A stretch of 64,000 nt of DNA from Anaerohalosphaera lusitana (GTDB taxonomy: Bacteria; Planctomycetota; Phycisphaerae; Sedimentisphaerales; Anaerohalosphaeraceae). This document shows, one piece after another, positions 26,884 through 35,579 of this stretch (its first letter is position 1; every line of letters begins with the position of its first letter). The stretch covers positions 3,402,593-3,466,592 of the forward strand of contig NZ_CP019791.1 in NCBI RefSeq assembly GCF_002007645.1. The letters are read 5' to 3'. Below the pieces are notes generated by a model, which worked only from the letters and a program-made list of their open reading frames with translations, made no database searches and was not told the DNA's origin. A program made the translations under genes and the position numbers.

Positions 26884-26920
26884 AAAAAAACCCCGCTAAG
26901 CATATCGCTCGCGGGGTTTT
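26884..26920 (+). terminator. Terminator after tRNA-Leu
   Basis: AACCCCGC/GCGGGGTT stem with a 13-base loop and T run. The A run on the left makes it possibly bidirectional, serving the leftward purKE operon as well. Confidence 0.8.
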
Positions 26921-27008
26921 CTTATGCGCCTAAAACTGGTCCATCACCAAACATCAGCCAACGGAAGCAACATGCAAATACGCTGATCCCCGAATCCCCC
27001 AACCAAAT

Positions 27009-27521
27009 TTAACCAGCCTGATTACCCATCTTCGACTCAAGCCTGCTCACCTTCTCCATCACCGACTCCTTCAACTGCTTCTTATACTCCAGCATCTTCT
27101 CACGCAGCCCGGCATCGCCGATACTCAGCATCTGCACCGCAAGCAGCCCCGCATTCTTCGCCCCATCCAGCGCAACCGTCGCCACCGGAACCCCGCCCGG
27201 CATCTGCAGAATCGAAAGCACCGAATCCCACCCGTCGATCGAATTCGACGACTTGATCGGCACACCTATCACCGGCAGAGGCGAGATCGCCGCCACCATC
27301 CCCGGCAAATGAGCCGCACCCCCCGCACCGGCAATGATCACCTCGATACCCCTCTCATGTGCCCCCCGGGCAAATTCGAACAATCTGTCCGGCGTGCGGT
27401 GTGCCGACACAACCGTCAATTCACACGGCACCTCAAAGTCACGAAATATCTCGTGCGCCTTCTGCATTACAGGAAGGTCCGAATCCGAACCCATGATGAT
27501 CGCTGCTTTTGGTTTTGTCAT
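27009..27521 (-). CDS. purE: N5-carboxyaminoimidazole ribonucleotide mutase
   Basis: 170 residues. PurE motifs 'IIMGSDSDLPVMQKA', 'VVSAHRTPDRLFEFA', 'IIAGAGGAAHLPGMVAA' and 'VIGVPIKSSNSIDGWDSVLSILQMPGGVPVAT'. It converts N5-CAIR to CAIR in purine synthesis. The start overlaps the end of purK by 4 bp, so the two are translationally coupled. Confidence 0.97.
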   Translation of the reverse strand: MTKPKAAIIMGSDSDLPVMQKAHEIFRDFEVPCELTVVSAHRTPDRLFEFARGAHERGIEVIIAGAGGAAHLPGMVAAISPLPVIGVPIKSSNSIDGWDSVLSILQMPGGVPVATVALDGAKNAGLLAVQMLSIGDAGLREKMLEYKKQLKESVMEKVSRLESKMGNQAG

Positions 27522-28669
27522 GATTTCACCTTCAATAAATCCCTCACTCTCACCGCGTGTTTTTTCGCTTCGTCCGTAGTAGGCGACACTATCGTCACGT
27601 GACCCATCTTCCGAAAAGGCCGCGTCTCCTTCTTGCCGTAAATATGCACCTTCACCCCCGGGATCGCCATACTCTCCGTCAGGCCCTCATATCTTACCGG
27701 CCCCTCATGCTCCCTATCTCCCAGCAGATTCATCATAACCGCCGGCCGCTTGAGATCCGTACTCCCAAGCGGGAAATTGAAGATCGCCCGCAGATGCTGC
27801 TCATACTGTGATGTTATCGCACTCTCTATCGTATGGTGCCCCGAATTGTGCGGCCGCGGAGCCGCCTCGTTCACCCACAACTCTCCGTCGGTATCCAGAA
27901 ACAGTTCAACCGCCAACACCCCCTGGATCCCGGATTTCTCGGTAACCTGCCGCGCCAGCTCTATCGCCCGATCCTGAACGTCCGCATCTATCTCAGCAGG
28001 ACTCACAAGCAGCTCGACAAGATTCGCCTCGGGATTGAAAACCATTTCCACCGCAGAAAAACACGCCATCTCACCCCTGCCGTTACGCGTGACGATTACA
28101 GCCAGCTCCTTGTCGATATCCACTGCACGCTCGACGACACAAGGAACGTCAAGCAATTTACCCAGATCACCTTCACCGCGAACCACTACTACGCCCTTGC
28201 CGTCATAGCCAGCCTTCCGGGCCTTCTGCACAAATGGAAACTGCACCCCCTCACCGATGCTCTTGATTACCTGCTCCCGCCCATCGCAAAGCACAAATGC
28301 CGGGCTCGGGATCCCGTGCTCCAGATAAAACTGCTTTTGAACCCCCTTGTCCTGGATCATCGCCAGCACCTCAGGATCAGGATAAATGCGTTTGCCCTCT
28401 TGCTTTAGCTTGCGCAACGCCTCGACGTTCACGTTCTCGATCTCAAACGTGACCATATCGACCTGCTGGCCGAACTCATACACCTTCTCGAAATCCCTGT
28501 AGTCCCCCTCAACAAAACGAGTGCAAACCGTCGACGCCGGACAATGGTCATCCGAGTCAAGGATATAAGTCTTAACGTCCCACCTGCTCGCCGCCAGCGC
28601 CAGCATTTTACCCAACTGACCGCCCGCGATTATACCCAGCTTAAAATCTGATGTTACAAGCTGTTCCAT
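27518..28669 (-). CDS. purK: 5-(carboxyamino)imidazole ribonucleotide synthase
   Basis: 383 residues, ATP-grasp fold. 'LGIIAGGQLGKMLALAASRWD' is the N-terminal PurK signature; 'VTFEIENVN', 'VQKARKAGYDGKGVVVV' and 'WVNEAAPRPHNSGHHTIESA' are ATP-grasp and PurK-specific motifs. It makes N5-CAIR from AIR, bicarbonate and ATP, the substrate of purE just downstream. Confidence 0.97.
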   Translation of the reverse strand: MEQLVTSDFKLGIIAGGQLGKMLALAASRWDVKTYILDSDDHCPASTVCTRFVEGDYRDFEKVYEFGQQVDMVTFEIENVNVEALRKLKQEGKRIYPDPEVLAMIQDKGVQKQFYLEHGIPSPAFVLCDGREQVIKSIGEGVQFPFVQKARKAGYDGKGVVVVRGEGDLGKLLDVPCVVERAVDIDKELAVIVTRNGRGEMACFSAVEMVFNPEANLVELLVSPAEIDADVQDRAIELARQVTEKSGIQGVLAVELFLDTDGELWVNEAAPRPHNSGHHTIESAITSQYEQHLRAIFNFPLGSTDLKRPAVMMNLLGDREHEGPVRYEGLTESMAIPGVKVHIYGKKETRPFRKMGHVTIVSPTTDEAKKHAVRVRDLLKVKS

Positions 28670-28688
28670 AAAGCCTCAGCCTTCAAAA

Positions 28689-28712
28689 TAGGCGTTCAGA
28701 TCAAGAACGCTT
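28689..28712 (-). terminator. Possible weak terminator between the MFS gene and purK
   Basis: On the minus strand GCGTTC/GAACGC forms a 6-bp stem followed by CTATTTTG. It would separate the MFS carrier gene from purKE, but the T run is imperfect. Confidence 0.4.
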
Positions 28713-28737
28713 TTAGTTCATCAAAATAGGACCTGCC

Positions 28738-29964
28738 TCACCCAGTCTTCATATCCTCGCCCGGCTCGAGATCCGTTTCCTTGACTTCCCCGCTCTCAAC
28801 AACAAGCTGCTTGCCGGGCCTGAGCCACAACCCGATCACACCCGTCGCAGCTACCACTATCACAGCACTGAGCACTACCGCACCCGAATAGCTCTGCGTC
28901 ACGTCGTATATCCTGCCCCCAACTCCCGGCGCAACCAGCCCAGCCAGACCATACCCCAGAAAGCATATCGGATACAGCTTCGCGAACAGCTCCGTGCCGT
29001 ACTCGTTCACAACCGTAGCAGCATAGACCACGAAACACGCACCGAATCCGAACCCGATCAGACACGCAACAGCCACGAACGCGTTCGCACCCATCGGCAC
29101 CAGCAGCGCCGCCAGCACAATCGCCATAAACGACAGCGACAGCACGATCGTCCGATACCCGAACCGGTCATGTATCTGCCCCCAGGTGATACGGCCTATC
29201 GCGTTACCGACCGAATACAGCGAAACCGCGAAAACCGCCTGCTGAGCAGTCAAACCCCGCCACAGACCGATCGACTTGAGATTACCGACCACCAGCAGAC
29301 CCGCAAATGTACCAGCGAACATACCGAGCGAAATAAGCCCAAAGTTCCGCGAGAACACGAACCGCTTGATGCCCTCCCCATCCTCACCGCCGGCCTTCTT
29401 CTCGCCGTCAGGCTCGGCCAGCAGCATCGCCGCCGCAAACACCAGACCGCCAAGAACGAGCCCGATCAGCCTGAATATCGTCAGCACGTCATATCCATTG
29501 TCAAGCATCGCCTGGCCGCCCGACGCGAACGCGATCGCGCCCCCGCCGAAACCCGCAACAGCGATCCCCGTCACTAGCCCCTTGTTATTCGGAAACCATT
29601 TCATCCCCACAGACAGCGGACAAACATAGCCGAACCCGATACCAGCACCAGCCACAACACCAAGACTCAACAGCAGAACGATAAAATTACCGCCCGAAAA
29701 AGAAGCCGCAAAGTAACCCGCCAGAAACAGCAATCCGCCGATCCCGGCCGTCAACTTCGGCCCCTTCTTCTGCAGCACTCGTCCCGCCTGCGTCATCGCC
29801 ACCGTAAACACGGCAATGATCAAGCCAAATATTAGCCCGCACTGCCCGTTATCCAGCCCGTAGTTCTCCACCAACGCAGGCGTAAACGTACTCCACGCAT
29901 ACACCCCGCCCAGCACGATCTGTATAACGATTCCCGCAGCCAGTACAACCCAGCGATTCTTCAT
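28738..29964 (-). CDS. MFS transporter, oxalate/formate antiporter (OFA) family
   Basis: The ATG at 29964 (MKNRWVVLAAG) is preferred; the frame opens 8 codons earlier. 408 residues with 12 hydrophobic segments. OFA-type features are the N-terminal 'IVLGGVYAWSTFTPAL', 'GIGFGYVCPLSVGMKWFPNNKGLVTGIAVAGFGGGA' and 'GNAIGRITWGQIHDRFGYRT'. Members exchange small mono/dicarboxylates. The substrate is not predictable from sequence. No oxalate or formate enzyme lies nearby. Confidence 0.88.
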   Translation of the reverse strand: MKNRWVVLAAGIVIQIVLGGVYAWSTFTPALVENYGLDNGQCGLIFGLIIAVFTVAMTQAGRVLQKKGPKLTAGIGGLLFLAGYFAASFSGGNFIVLLLSLGVVAGAGIGFGYVCPLSVGMKWFPNNKGLVTGIAVAGFGGGAIAFASGGQAMLDNGYDVLTIFRLIGLVLGGLVFAAAMLLAEPDGEKKAGGEDGEGIKRFVFSRNFGLISLGMFAGTFAGLLVVGNLKSIGLWRGLTAQQAVFAVSLYSVGNAIGRITWGQIHDRFGYRTIVLSLSFMAIVLAALLVPMGANAFVAVACLIGFGFGACFVVYAATVVNEYGTELFAKLYPICFLGYGLAGLVAPGVGGRIYDVTQSYSGAVVLSAVIVVAATGVIGLWLRPGKQLVVESGEVKETDLEPGEDMKTG

Positions 29965-30014
29965 AGGTCCAATCCCCTTTAGGCCCAAAAAGATTTCATA
30001 ATTCTACCCTACCG

Positions 30015-31907
30015 CTACCGCGGCGCGGTGTCATCAAAATCGAGGATGCTCTTGTAATCACCAACACTGCCGCCGTCCAGACAGCACTCGATGATCTCAT
30101 TACCAAGCTTGTCAAGATCTTTACAAAGGAAACCGCTGACCTGCTCATGGAAGAACTTGCGAAGCATCTCTGCACCGACATCATAAGCTTCTTTGCCGAC
30201 CTCTGGCTGCTGATCGACCTGAAGCAGACACCTCGCGATGTTCCTTCCTTCGATACGCATGCTGTCCAGCGAATAACCCAAAAGACTGCATCGCGAAGGC
30301 GTGAGCTGATCCGAATGGAACCTCGCATGGCCGCGACGCGCCAGATAATCCCGCGCCAGCCACTCAGGCATAAAGCCGGTCTTCCACGAACCGATATGCT
30401 GATTAGGCATCAAAATGTACTTCGTCTTCGGCGAGTCAACGATCTGCCTCAAAAGCAGATTCGCCTGATCGACCTTCCGACCCGTAGCGAACGGCCAATA
30501 GCTGCCCACACCCTCACTGCTCATACCGCCAGTATCAACGATACTCGGATTCGCATGTCCACGCGGGGCAACCAGACGCCACAGCCACGCCAACGCTGGC
30601 GGCAGAATATGCAGCAATCCGATAATACCATACGTCGGATTCTCAGCCGTACATGGAGGCATCCGTACACCGAAGCTGCGAATGTCCACCGACATCTTGC
30701 CTTCCACAACGTCCGGCACGATCTTACGCGGTATTACCACACGCGGATTCGGACAAGGCACGCCAGGCTCATCCTCGATATGTTCCCATATCAGCGCCGT
30801 TCCACCCGGCGCCATATCAACATTCAAAAACAGCAGCGGCTCAGACGGCGCAACCGTCAGACTCTCCAGATCATGATCCGTACCGTACTCCGTAATATGA
30901 TCCACACGCACGAACCACGCATCCTCAGCGTCCATCAGCCACAGCTTGCCGTCACCCTCCTGGTAGTCAGGATGACAAAGCCCCATATCGTCACAAAGCG
31001 GATGCAGATCACACGTCCTCGCGATCTCGATAAACTGCTTCTCACCCGTCGCGATATTCTTACCGATCATGATCCGCCCATCTGGCAGTCGATGCGGCTG
31101 CTGAAGCAGCTCACTCTTACCGCCCCCGCTCGCACCCTCGTGCATAAACGTCACCAGGTTGTCATAAGGCGTCATCACCTGAACAGCCGAACAGTGAGCT
31201 GTCACCCAGCCCTGCTCGCTTCCCTGCCGGATCAGCGCACCGTAAACACCCTTCTTAGCACTCGGACCCGGATACAGATTATAAGAGAATATCTCGTGCT
31301 CCTCGATGCGGTTGTGAACAACCACCTGCTTGCCGTCAAAATCCGTATGCCTGAATGGCGGAGCGACATAAATAACAGTGCTCGGCTTGAACTCACGTCC
31401 CAGTTTCTCAACGTCCACCAGCCCCTGCAGCAAAGCAAGACCAAACGCGAAAAACGCCGCATTCGCAGGACAAACCGCGATCGCATCACCGCCGATACCA
31501 GGCTGACCCATCTCGAACGCAAACACAGCGATCTCCTGCTCACTGAGCCAGTCGAACGTCCGCTGACGCATACCCTCAAACGGAACACCAAAACGATCCT
31601 GGTACAGTTCCTTCTCGGTTTCCAGGTCATCGGCGATCAGCATACAGTTCGGATCGCGCCTTCTCATATAAGGCTCCGGATAGTTCGCCGAAATACCATT
31701 CTTCACGCGAACCACATGCGCCTCGTTAACCGTACTCCCGTCCGGCAACTCATACTCAACGTCCCACTCTTTATTGTCATAACTGCCGCAGCACAGCTCA
31801 ACCAACTGCTCCGGTTTCGTCGCGAAGTGCACCTTCGGCGCCTCATCCACGATCTTCTGAATATGTTCCGGCAGCGTAATACCGTTCCAAGTCGTCTTAC
31901 TACTCAT
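30015..31907 (-). CDS. DUF4914 family protein (PEP carboxykinase-like P-loop)
   Basis: 630 residues. It carries a glycine-rich loop 'HEGASGGGKSELLQQ' (about residues 257-271) and downstream acidic motifs ('LWLMDAEDAWFVRVDHITEYG') that recall the kinase-1 and kinase-2 motifs of the ATP-type PEP carboxykinase fold. I recognise it as DUF4914, a family of unproven function with representatives in anaerobes. The strong GGAGAAAG ribosome-binding site supports the start. The catalysed reaction is unknown. Confidence 0.8.
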   Translation of the reverse strand: MSSKTTWNGITLPEHIQKIVDEAPKVHFATKPEQLVELCCGSYDNKEWDVEYELPDGSTVNEAHVVRVKNGISANYPEPYMRRRDPNCMLIADDLETEKELYQDRFGVPFEGMRQRTFDWLSEQEIAVFAFEMGQPGIGGDAIAVCPANAAFFAFGLALLQGLVDVEKLGREFKPSTVIYVAPPFRHTDFDGKQVVVHNRIEEHEIFSYNLYPGPSAKKGVYGALIRQGSEQGWVTAHCSAVQVMTPYDNLVTFMHEGASGGGKSELLQQPHRLPDGRIMIGKNIATGEKQFIEIARTCDLHPLCDDMGLCHPDYQEGDGKLWLMDAEDAWFVRVDHITEYGTDHDLESLTVAPSEPLLFLNVDMAPGGTALIWEHIEDEPGVPCPNPRVVIPRKIVPDVVEGKMSVDIRSFGVRMPPCTAENPTYGIIGLLHILPPALAWLWRLVAPRGHANPSIVDTGGMSSEGVGSYWPFATGRKVDQANLLLRQIVDSPKTKYILMPNQHIGSWKTGFMPEWLARDYLARRGHARFHSDQLTPSRCSLLGYSLDSMRIEGRNIARCLLQVDQQPEVGKEAYDVGAEMLRKFFHEQVSGFLCKDLDKLGNEIIECCLDGGSVGDYKSILDFDDTAPR

Positions 31908-32069
31908 AATTATCTTTCTCCAATAAACTTCTCTGCGAATCTATCTTAAAATGCGGAGTACAGCACCAAAGCCGTCACCTCAACGCAAATCAACTAAACC
32001 TGCAATCCAACCAACATCGCGACCGATTATCACGCCGCGAACTATCACGCCCCTCCCGCACGAAAAATG

Positions 32070-32110
32070 TCATTGCGAGGAGCCGAAGGCGACGCCGCAA
32101 TCTCAAGGCC
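32070..32110 (+). repeat. Dispersed TCATTGCGAGGAGC element
   Basis: TCATTGCGAGGAGCCGAAGG, then GCAATCTCAAGGCC. The same element is tandemly arrayed at 35281-35535. Similar intergenic 'CATTGCGAGGAGCGAAGCGACG..GCAATCTC' repeats are known from many anaerobes. Confidence 0.8.
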
Positions 32111-32271
32111 CGCGATTCTTAATGGCCCGCCCTTACTGTAATCCGCCCCAGGCGGCCCCACCATAAAACAGCCGTCGCAAAGCGACTCCCTTTTCTTCTA
32201 TTATCCGCCAGTCGCATAAAACTAGGGACAGTCACCTGTTTCATGCCCGCACACTGCCAAATCAGCGCCCC

Positions 32272-32306
32272 CCCGTCATCCGCCGCAGGCGGACCCAGAG
32301 AACGCC
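32272..32306 (+). repeat. GTCAT-hairpin-CCAGAGAA element, variant 1
   Basis: GTCAT followed by the inverted repeat TCCGCC/GGCGGA, then CCCAGAGAACG. It shares its outer parts with the element at 32391-32425 but has a different stem. Confidence 0.55.
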
Positions 32307-32390
32307 ACGCCAGCCGCACCAACCAGCCGACAAAAAACAGGCCGCACACAAACGCATGCACACAAAAAAACGCGAGCAGCGCCTAAGGTT

Positions 32391-32425
32391 GTCATCCCGG
32401 ACCCCGATCCGGGATCCAGAGAATG
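32391..32425 (+). repeat. GTCAT-hairpin-CCAGAGAA element, variant 2
   Basis: GTCAT followed by the stem TCCCGGA/TCCGGGA, then TCCAGAGAATGC. Elements of this 'CCCGGA..TCCGGGATCCAGAG' type are widespread mobile-looking intergenic hairpins. Confidence 0.6.
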
Positions 32426-32578
32426 CTGCGAGCACACATGCACGCTCCCAACAGCATCCCGCAAACGCGCCCAACAAAACAAACATGGCGCAAAAAAGCG
32501 AGCGACGACTCAGTCGCGAGTACCCACGCCTCGCCAGCCGCATCAACACCAAATTTCCCAAAGAGCATCCTTCTTATA

Positions 32579-34189
32579 TCACTCCGACCAACCGGGCCGT
32601 ATCCTCTCCTGTATCTCCCACGCATCCAGCAGCACCAGAGCCATCATCGACTCCATCACCACCAGCACACGCGGCACAATACAAGGATCGTGTCGCCCCT
32701 TTATCTCGATCGTCCTGTCCCGCCCAGCCGTATCGCACGTCCTCTGCTCCAGCGAAACCGAAGGCGTAGGCTTAACCGCCATCCGCGCAACAACCGGCTC
32801 ACCATTACTGATACCGCCGAATATCCCACCCGCGTTATTACTCTCGAACGACATACCGCTCATCGCATCGTTGTTCTCACTGCCCAGCATCGCAGCACTG
32901 CCGAATCCGCTCCCGAATTCCAGCCCTTTCACGCTGCCCAGCGAAAACATCGCCTGCGCGATCCTCGCATCCAGCTTCGCAAATACCGGATCACCTAATC
33001 CTGCCGGCAGCCCGTCAACCTGCACCTGAACCACACCGCCGACACTGTCCCCAGCCGACCGCGCGTCCAGTATCTCTTTTTCCATCTGCTCCGCCGCCTT
33101 CGCATCCGGACACCGCAGCAGATTCGCCTCAGCATCCTCCCACGAAAACCGCTCAGCCTTCACCTTCCCCACCGCCAGCGTACACGTCCTTATCGTCACG
33201 CCCCGCTCAGCCAGCAGCTTCTTCGCAACAGCACCGCCAGCCACCCGGCAAGCCGTCTCTCTTCCCGACGACCGCCCCCCGCCCCGATGATCCCGCAACC
33301 CGTACTTTCGCCAGAACGTAAAGTCCGCATGCCCCGGCCGAAATACATCCTTCAGGTCATCATAATGACCGCTCTTCTGGTCCTTATTCTTTATCAGCAT
33401 CCCGATAGCACACCCCGTCGTACGCCCTTCAAAAACGCCCGACACGATCTGCACCCGGTCATCTTCCTTCCGCTGCGTCGCCATCTTCGTCCGCCCCGGC
33501 CGCCTGCGGTCAAGTTCCTTCTGTATATCTTCCTCACTGATCTCCACGCCCGGCCGAACACCGTCCAGCACAGCACCGATCATCGGCCCGTGACTCTCAC
33601 CGAACGTCGTCAGCTTTATCACCTCGCCGAACGTATTCGCCGCCCCGCTCCGGCTCCCAAGCTCTGCCTCGATCTCCACGACCGCAGCATCCGCAACCTC
33701 CTCCGGCGTCCGCTCGTCAACCTCAACCACGCAATCCGCCCGGCAAAGCAGCACATCACGTATCTTCTCGACGCGCTCGGCAAAACACTTCGCCGGATCC
33801 TCGCACCCATCCAGATAGGCCGGAATCTTTCCGCCGCCCATAACTCGGCCCCACAGCACATCTGCCGAACCGTCCAGATAAAGCCACAACGCCCCGCCCC
33901 GCAGCACACGCCGCGACTTCGGATTCATCAGCGACCCGCCGCCAAGCGAAACAACACACCAGTCCTCCTCGCCCAGCTTCTCGACCGCCTCAGCCTCCAG
34001 CCTGCGAAACTCTGCCTCACCGACCTTCCGGCATATCTCCGCACAACTGCACTCAAATCCCGTCCACTCCCTGAATAGCTCACTGATCTTCTCGTCCGCC
34101 TCAACACAGCGCAGCCCAAGCCTCTCGGCAAGCAGCTTGCTCACCGTAGACTTACCTGACGCTTTAGCTCCGGCAACAACTATTTTCAT
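32579..34189 (-). CDS. Fused shikimate kinase - chorismate synthase
   Basis: 536 residues. Residues 1 to about 180 are shikimate kinase: P-loop 'VVAGAKASGKSTVSKLLAERL', 'CVEADEKISELF' (the AroK/L D-x-D region is here E-x-D), and 'VVSLGGGSLMNPKSR'. From about 185 the chain is a full chorismate synthase: 'NTFGEVIKLTTFGESHGPMIGAVLDG', 'RRPGRTKMATQRKEDDRVQIVSGVFEGRTTG', 'FRPGHADFTFWRKYGLRDHRGGGRSSGRETA', 'MSGMSFESNNAGGIFGGISNGEPV' and 'GRHDPCIVPR'. So it carries steps 5 and 7 of the shikimate pathway; the EPSP synthase step between them is elsewhere. There is no stop or frameshift between the parts, so this is a true single-gene fusion. Confidence 0.93.
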   Translation of the reverse strand: MKIVVAGAKASGKSTVSKLLAERLGLRCVEADEKISELFREWTGFECSCAEICRKVGEAEFRRLEAEAVEKLGEEDWCVVSLGGGSLMNPKSRRVLRGGALWLYLDGSADVLWGRVMGGGKIPAYLDGCEDPAKCFAERVEKIRDVLLCRADCVVEVDERTPEEVADAAVVEIEAELGSRSGAANTFGEVIKLTTFGESHGPMIGAVLDGVRPGVEISEEDIQKELDRRRPGRTKMATQRKEDDRVQIVSGVFEGRTTGCAIGMLIKNKDQKSGHYDDLKDVFRPGHADFTFWRKYGLRDHRGGGRSSGRETACRVAGGAVAKKLLAERGVTIRTCTLAVGKVKAERFSWEDAEANLLRCPDAKAAEQMEKEILDARSAGDSVGGVVQVQVDGLPAGLGDPVFAKLDARIAQAMFSLGSVKGLEFGSGFGSAAMLGSENNDAMSGMSFESNNAGGIFGGISNGEPVVARMAVKPTPSVSLEQRTCDTAGRDRTIEIKGRHDPCIVPRVLVVMESMMALVLLDAWEIQERIRPGWSE

Positions 34190-34221
34190 CAGTAACCAAA
34201 ACCTTTCAATTCACTCCGCAA

Positions 34222-34264
34222 AAAAGGGGTCCCTTCCACTCTCATTATGAAAGAGACCCCTTTT
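34222..34264. terminator. Bidirectional-looking terminator hairpin
   Basis: AAAAGGGGTC paired with GACCCCTTTT, perfect 10-bp arms around a 23-base loop, upstream of the fused aro gene. Confidence 0.65.
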
Positions 34265-34648
34265 CAGCGTCCGATCTGTGTAACTGTCAAACCTCAGTAT
34301 CGCTTATTCGGCCTCAAAAACCGCCGCAAAAGGTCTGTATCTCCATCCAGGCTGCACCTGCACCGCAACCATCCTTAAATAAATCACCAGAAAATACACT
34401 AACCCCGCCCGACTGTCAAGCTATGTTTCTAAAATTACCCGGCCAATCGAAACCAAATGGCACCTACATCCGATCAGAACTGCAGCTTTCGCGGTTAATA
34501 TTCTACTGTTTCCGCTCAATTGTTCAACGCAAACCGCATAAATCGCAACGATTACGCTAACCAAAACCAACCCACCGCAGATCCAATCCAAAACAATTGG
34601 CCCATGCCAGCAACCCAATCATCGTGCCCACCAGGTACCGCAGCGCGC
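34265..34648. other. Gene-free interval upstream of the aro fusion
   Basis: About 380 bp. The only open frame of note (34421-34618, minus, one hydrophobic stretch) has no clear ribosome-binding site, so I do not call it. The promoter of the aro fusion may lie here. Confidence 0.4.
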
Positions 34649-34690
34649 AAAAAACAAGCCCGACCATCGCCAGCCGGACTTGTTGTTTTT
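34649..34690 (-). terminator. Terminator of rplU
   Basis: Read on the minus strand: AACAAGTCCGG, a loop, TCGGGCTTGTT and then TTTT, located about 60 bp past the rplU stop. Confidence 0.75.
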
Positions 34691-34748
34691 ATCGATTCAG
34701 TATATATCACCAAACCCGCGTGCCCGCAAGTCCGGCAATTGCAGACAC

Positions 34749-35078
34749 TTACGCCTCGATCGCGTCGATCGTCACCTGCATATACTTCTGCCTGTGGCCG
34801 ATTCGCGTTCGGCTGTGCTTCCTGCGGCGAAGATGCGTAGGATACAGCTTAGGACCTTTAACCACTGCGTCCTTAGCGGTCGTCTCAAAACTCGCGACAA
34901 CCTTCGCGCCGTCAAGATAAGGCGTACCGACCTTGACCTGCTCGCCGTCACTGACAAACAGAACCTTGTCGATCTCTACACTTTTCGCGTCCGCATCGGC
35001 CTCAGTGAGCTCGATGTTTATCACGTCACCCTGGGCTACCTTAAACTGCTTGCCGCCCTGTTCAATTATAGCGTACAT
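34749..35078 (-). CDS. rplU: 50S ribosomal protein bL21
   Basis: Start set at the ATG of 'MYAIIEQGGKQFKV', the universal bL21 N-terminus; the frame opens 27 codons earlier without homologous character. 109 residues with 'VGTPYLDGAKVVASFE' and the C-terminal 'RRRKHSRTRIGHRQKYMQVTI', the basic rRNA-binding signature. Usually rplU is followed by rpmA (bL27). Here a terminator follows instead and no rpmA is in view. Confidence 0.95.
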   Translation of the reverse strand: MYAIIEQGGKQFKVAQGDVINIELTEADADAKSVEIDKVLFVSDGEQVKVGTPYLDGAKVVASFETTAKDAVVKGPKLYPTHLRRRKHSRTRIGHRQKYMQVTIDAIEA

Positions 35079-35280
35079 ATAAACTTCTCCTTTTTCTGGT
35101 TCTTCGCTCAAAACAGAATAGTCGGGCATTCTAGCATTTTCAACCAACTTGTAAAGCAAATTATCGCAATACTCGCATTTTTTCCAACCAGTTATTGCAA
35201 ATCCACCCCGCTCATGCCAAAATATGCCCTTTTAATAGCCGACCCAAAAAGACAACTTGAGGCAATTCAGCCCCGCTGCG

Positions 35281-35535
35281 TCATTGCGAGGAGCCGAAGG
35301 CGACGAGCCAATCTCAAGGCCGACGAGACCAGCAACACTGACGCGAAGTAACGCTGTAAAAAACTCTTAACGCCCTCTGTCATTGCGAGGAGCGAAGCAA
35401 CGTGGCAATCTCAAGGCCGACGAGCCCGGCAGCACTGAAGCGATGTAAGGCTGTAAAAAATTCTTAACGCCCTCTGTCATTGCGAGGAGCGAAGCGACGT
35501 GGCAATCTCAAGGCCAGCGAGACCAGCAGCACTGA
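35281..35535 (+). repeat. Tandem array of the TCATTGCGAGGAGC element, about 98-bp period
   Basis: Units start at 35281, 35380 and 35477 (the third is truncated). Each has TCATTGCGAGGAGC(C)GAAG, GCAATCTCAAGGCC, a GCAGCACTGA-like block and a TGTAAAAAACTCTTAACGCC-like tail. The array ends about 45 bp before the aminotransferase start and so lies in its leader or promoter region. Confidence 0.9.
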
Positions 35536-35579
35536 AATTGTAAAGCAGTTTGATAAATTATGTAAACCGAGGCAACGAT

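Larger units (their letters stand above)
31908..32578. other. Gene-free interval with several dispersed repeat elements
   Basis: 671 bp without a supported gene. It holds one copy of the TCATTGCGAGGAGC element (32070-32110) and two hairpin elements of the form GTCAT-hairpin-CCAGAGAA (32272-32306 and 32391-32425). Short open frames here have no ribosome-binding sites and follow the repeats. Confidence 0.6.

Noticed and set aside
30147-31949. 600-codon open frame antisense to the DUF4914 gene
   Set aside because: Arg/His/Pro-rich composition and no motifs. It is a shadow of a GC-rich gene with strong codon bias. The same holds for 8762-10006, 41204-42715, 40024-40923 and 62452-63612.
34421-34618. 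65-codon minus-strand frame with one hydrophobic stretch
   Set aside because: No convincing ribosome-binding site or family; it lies in a gap that otherwise looks non-coding.
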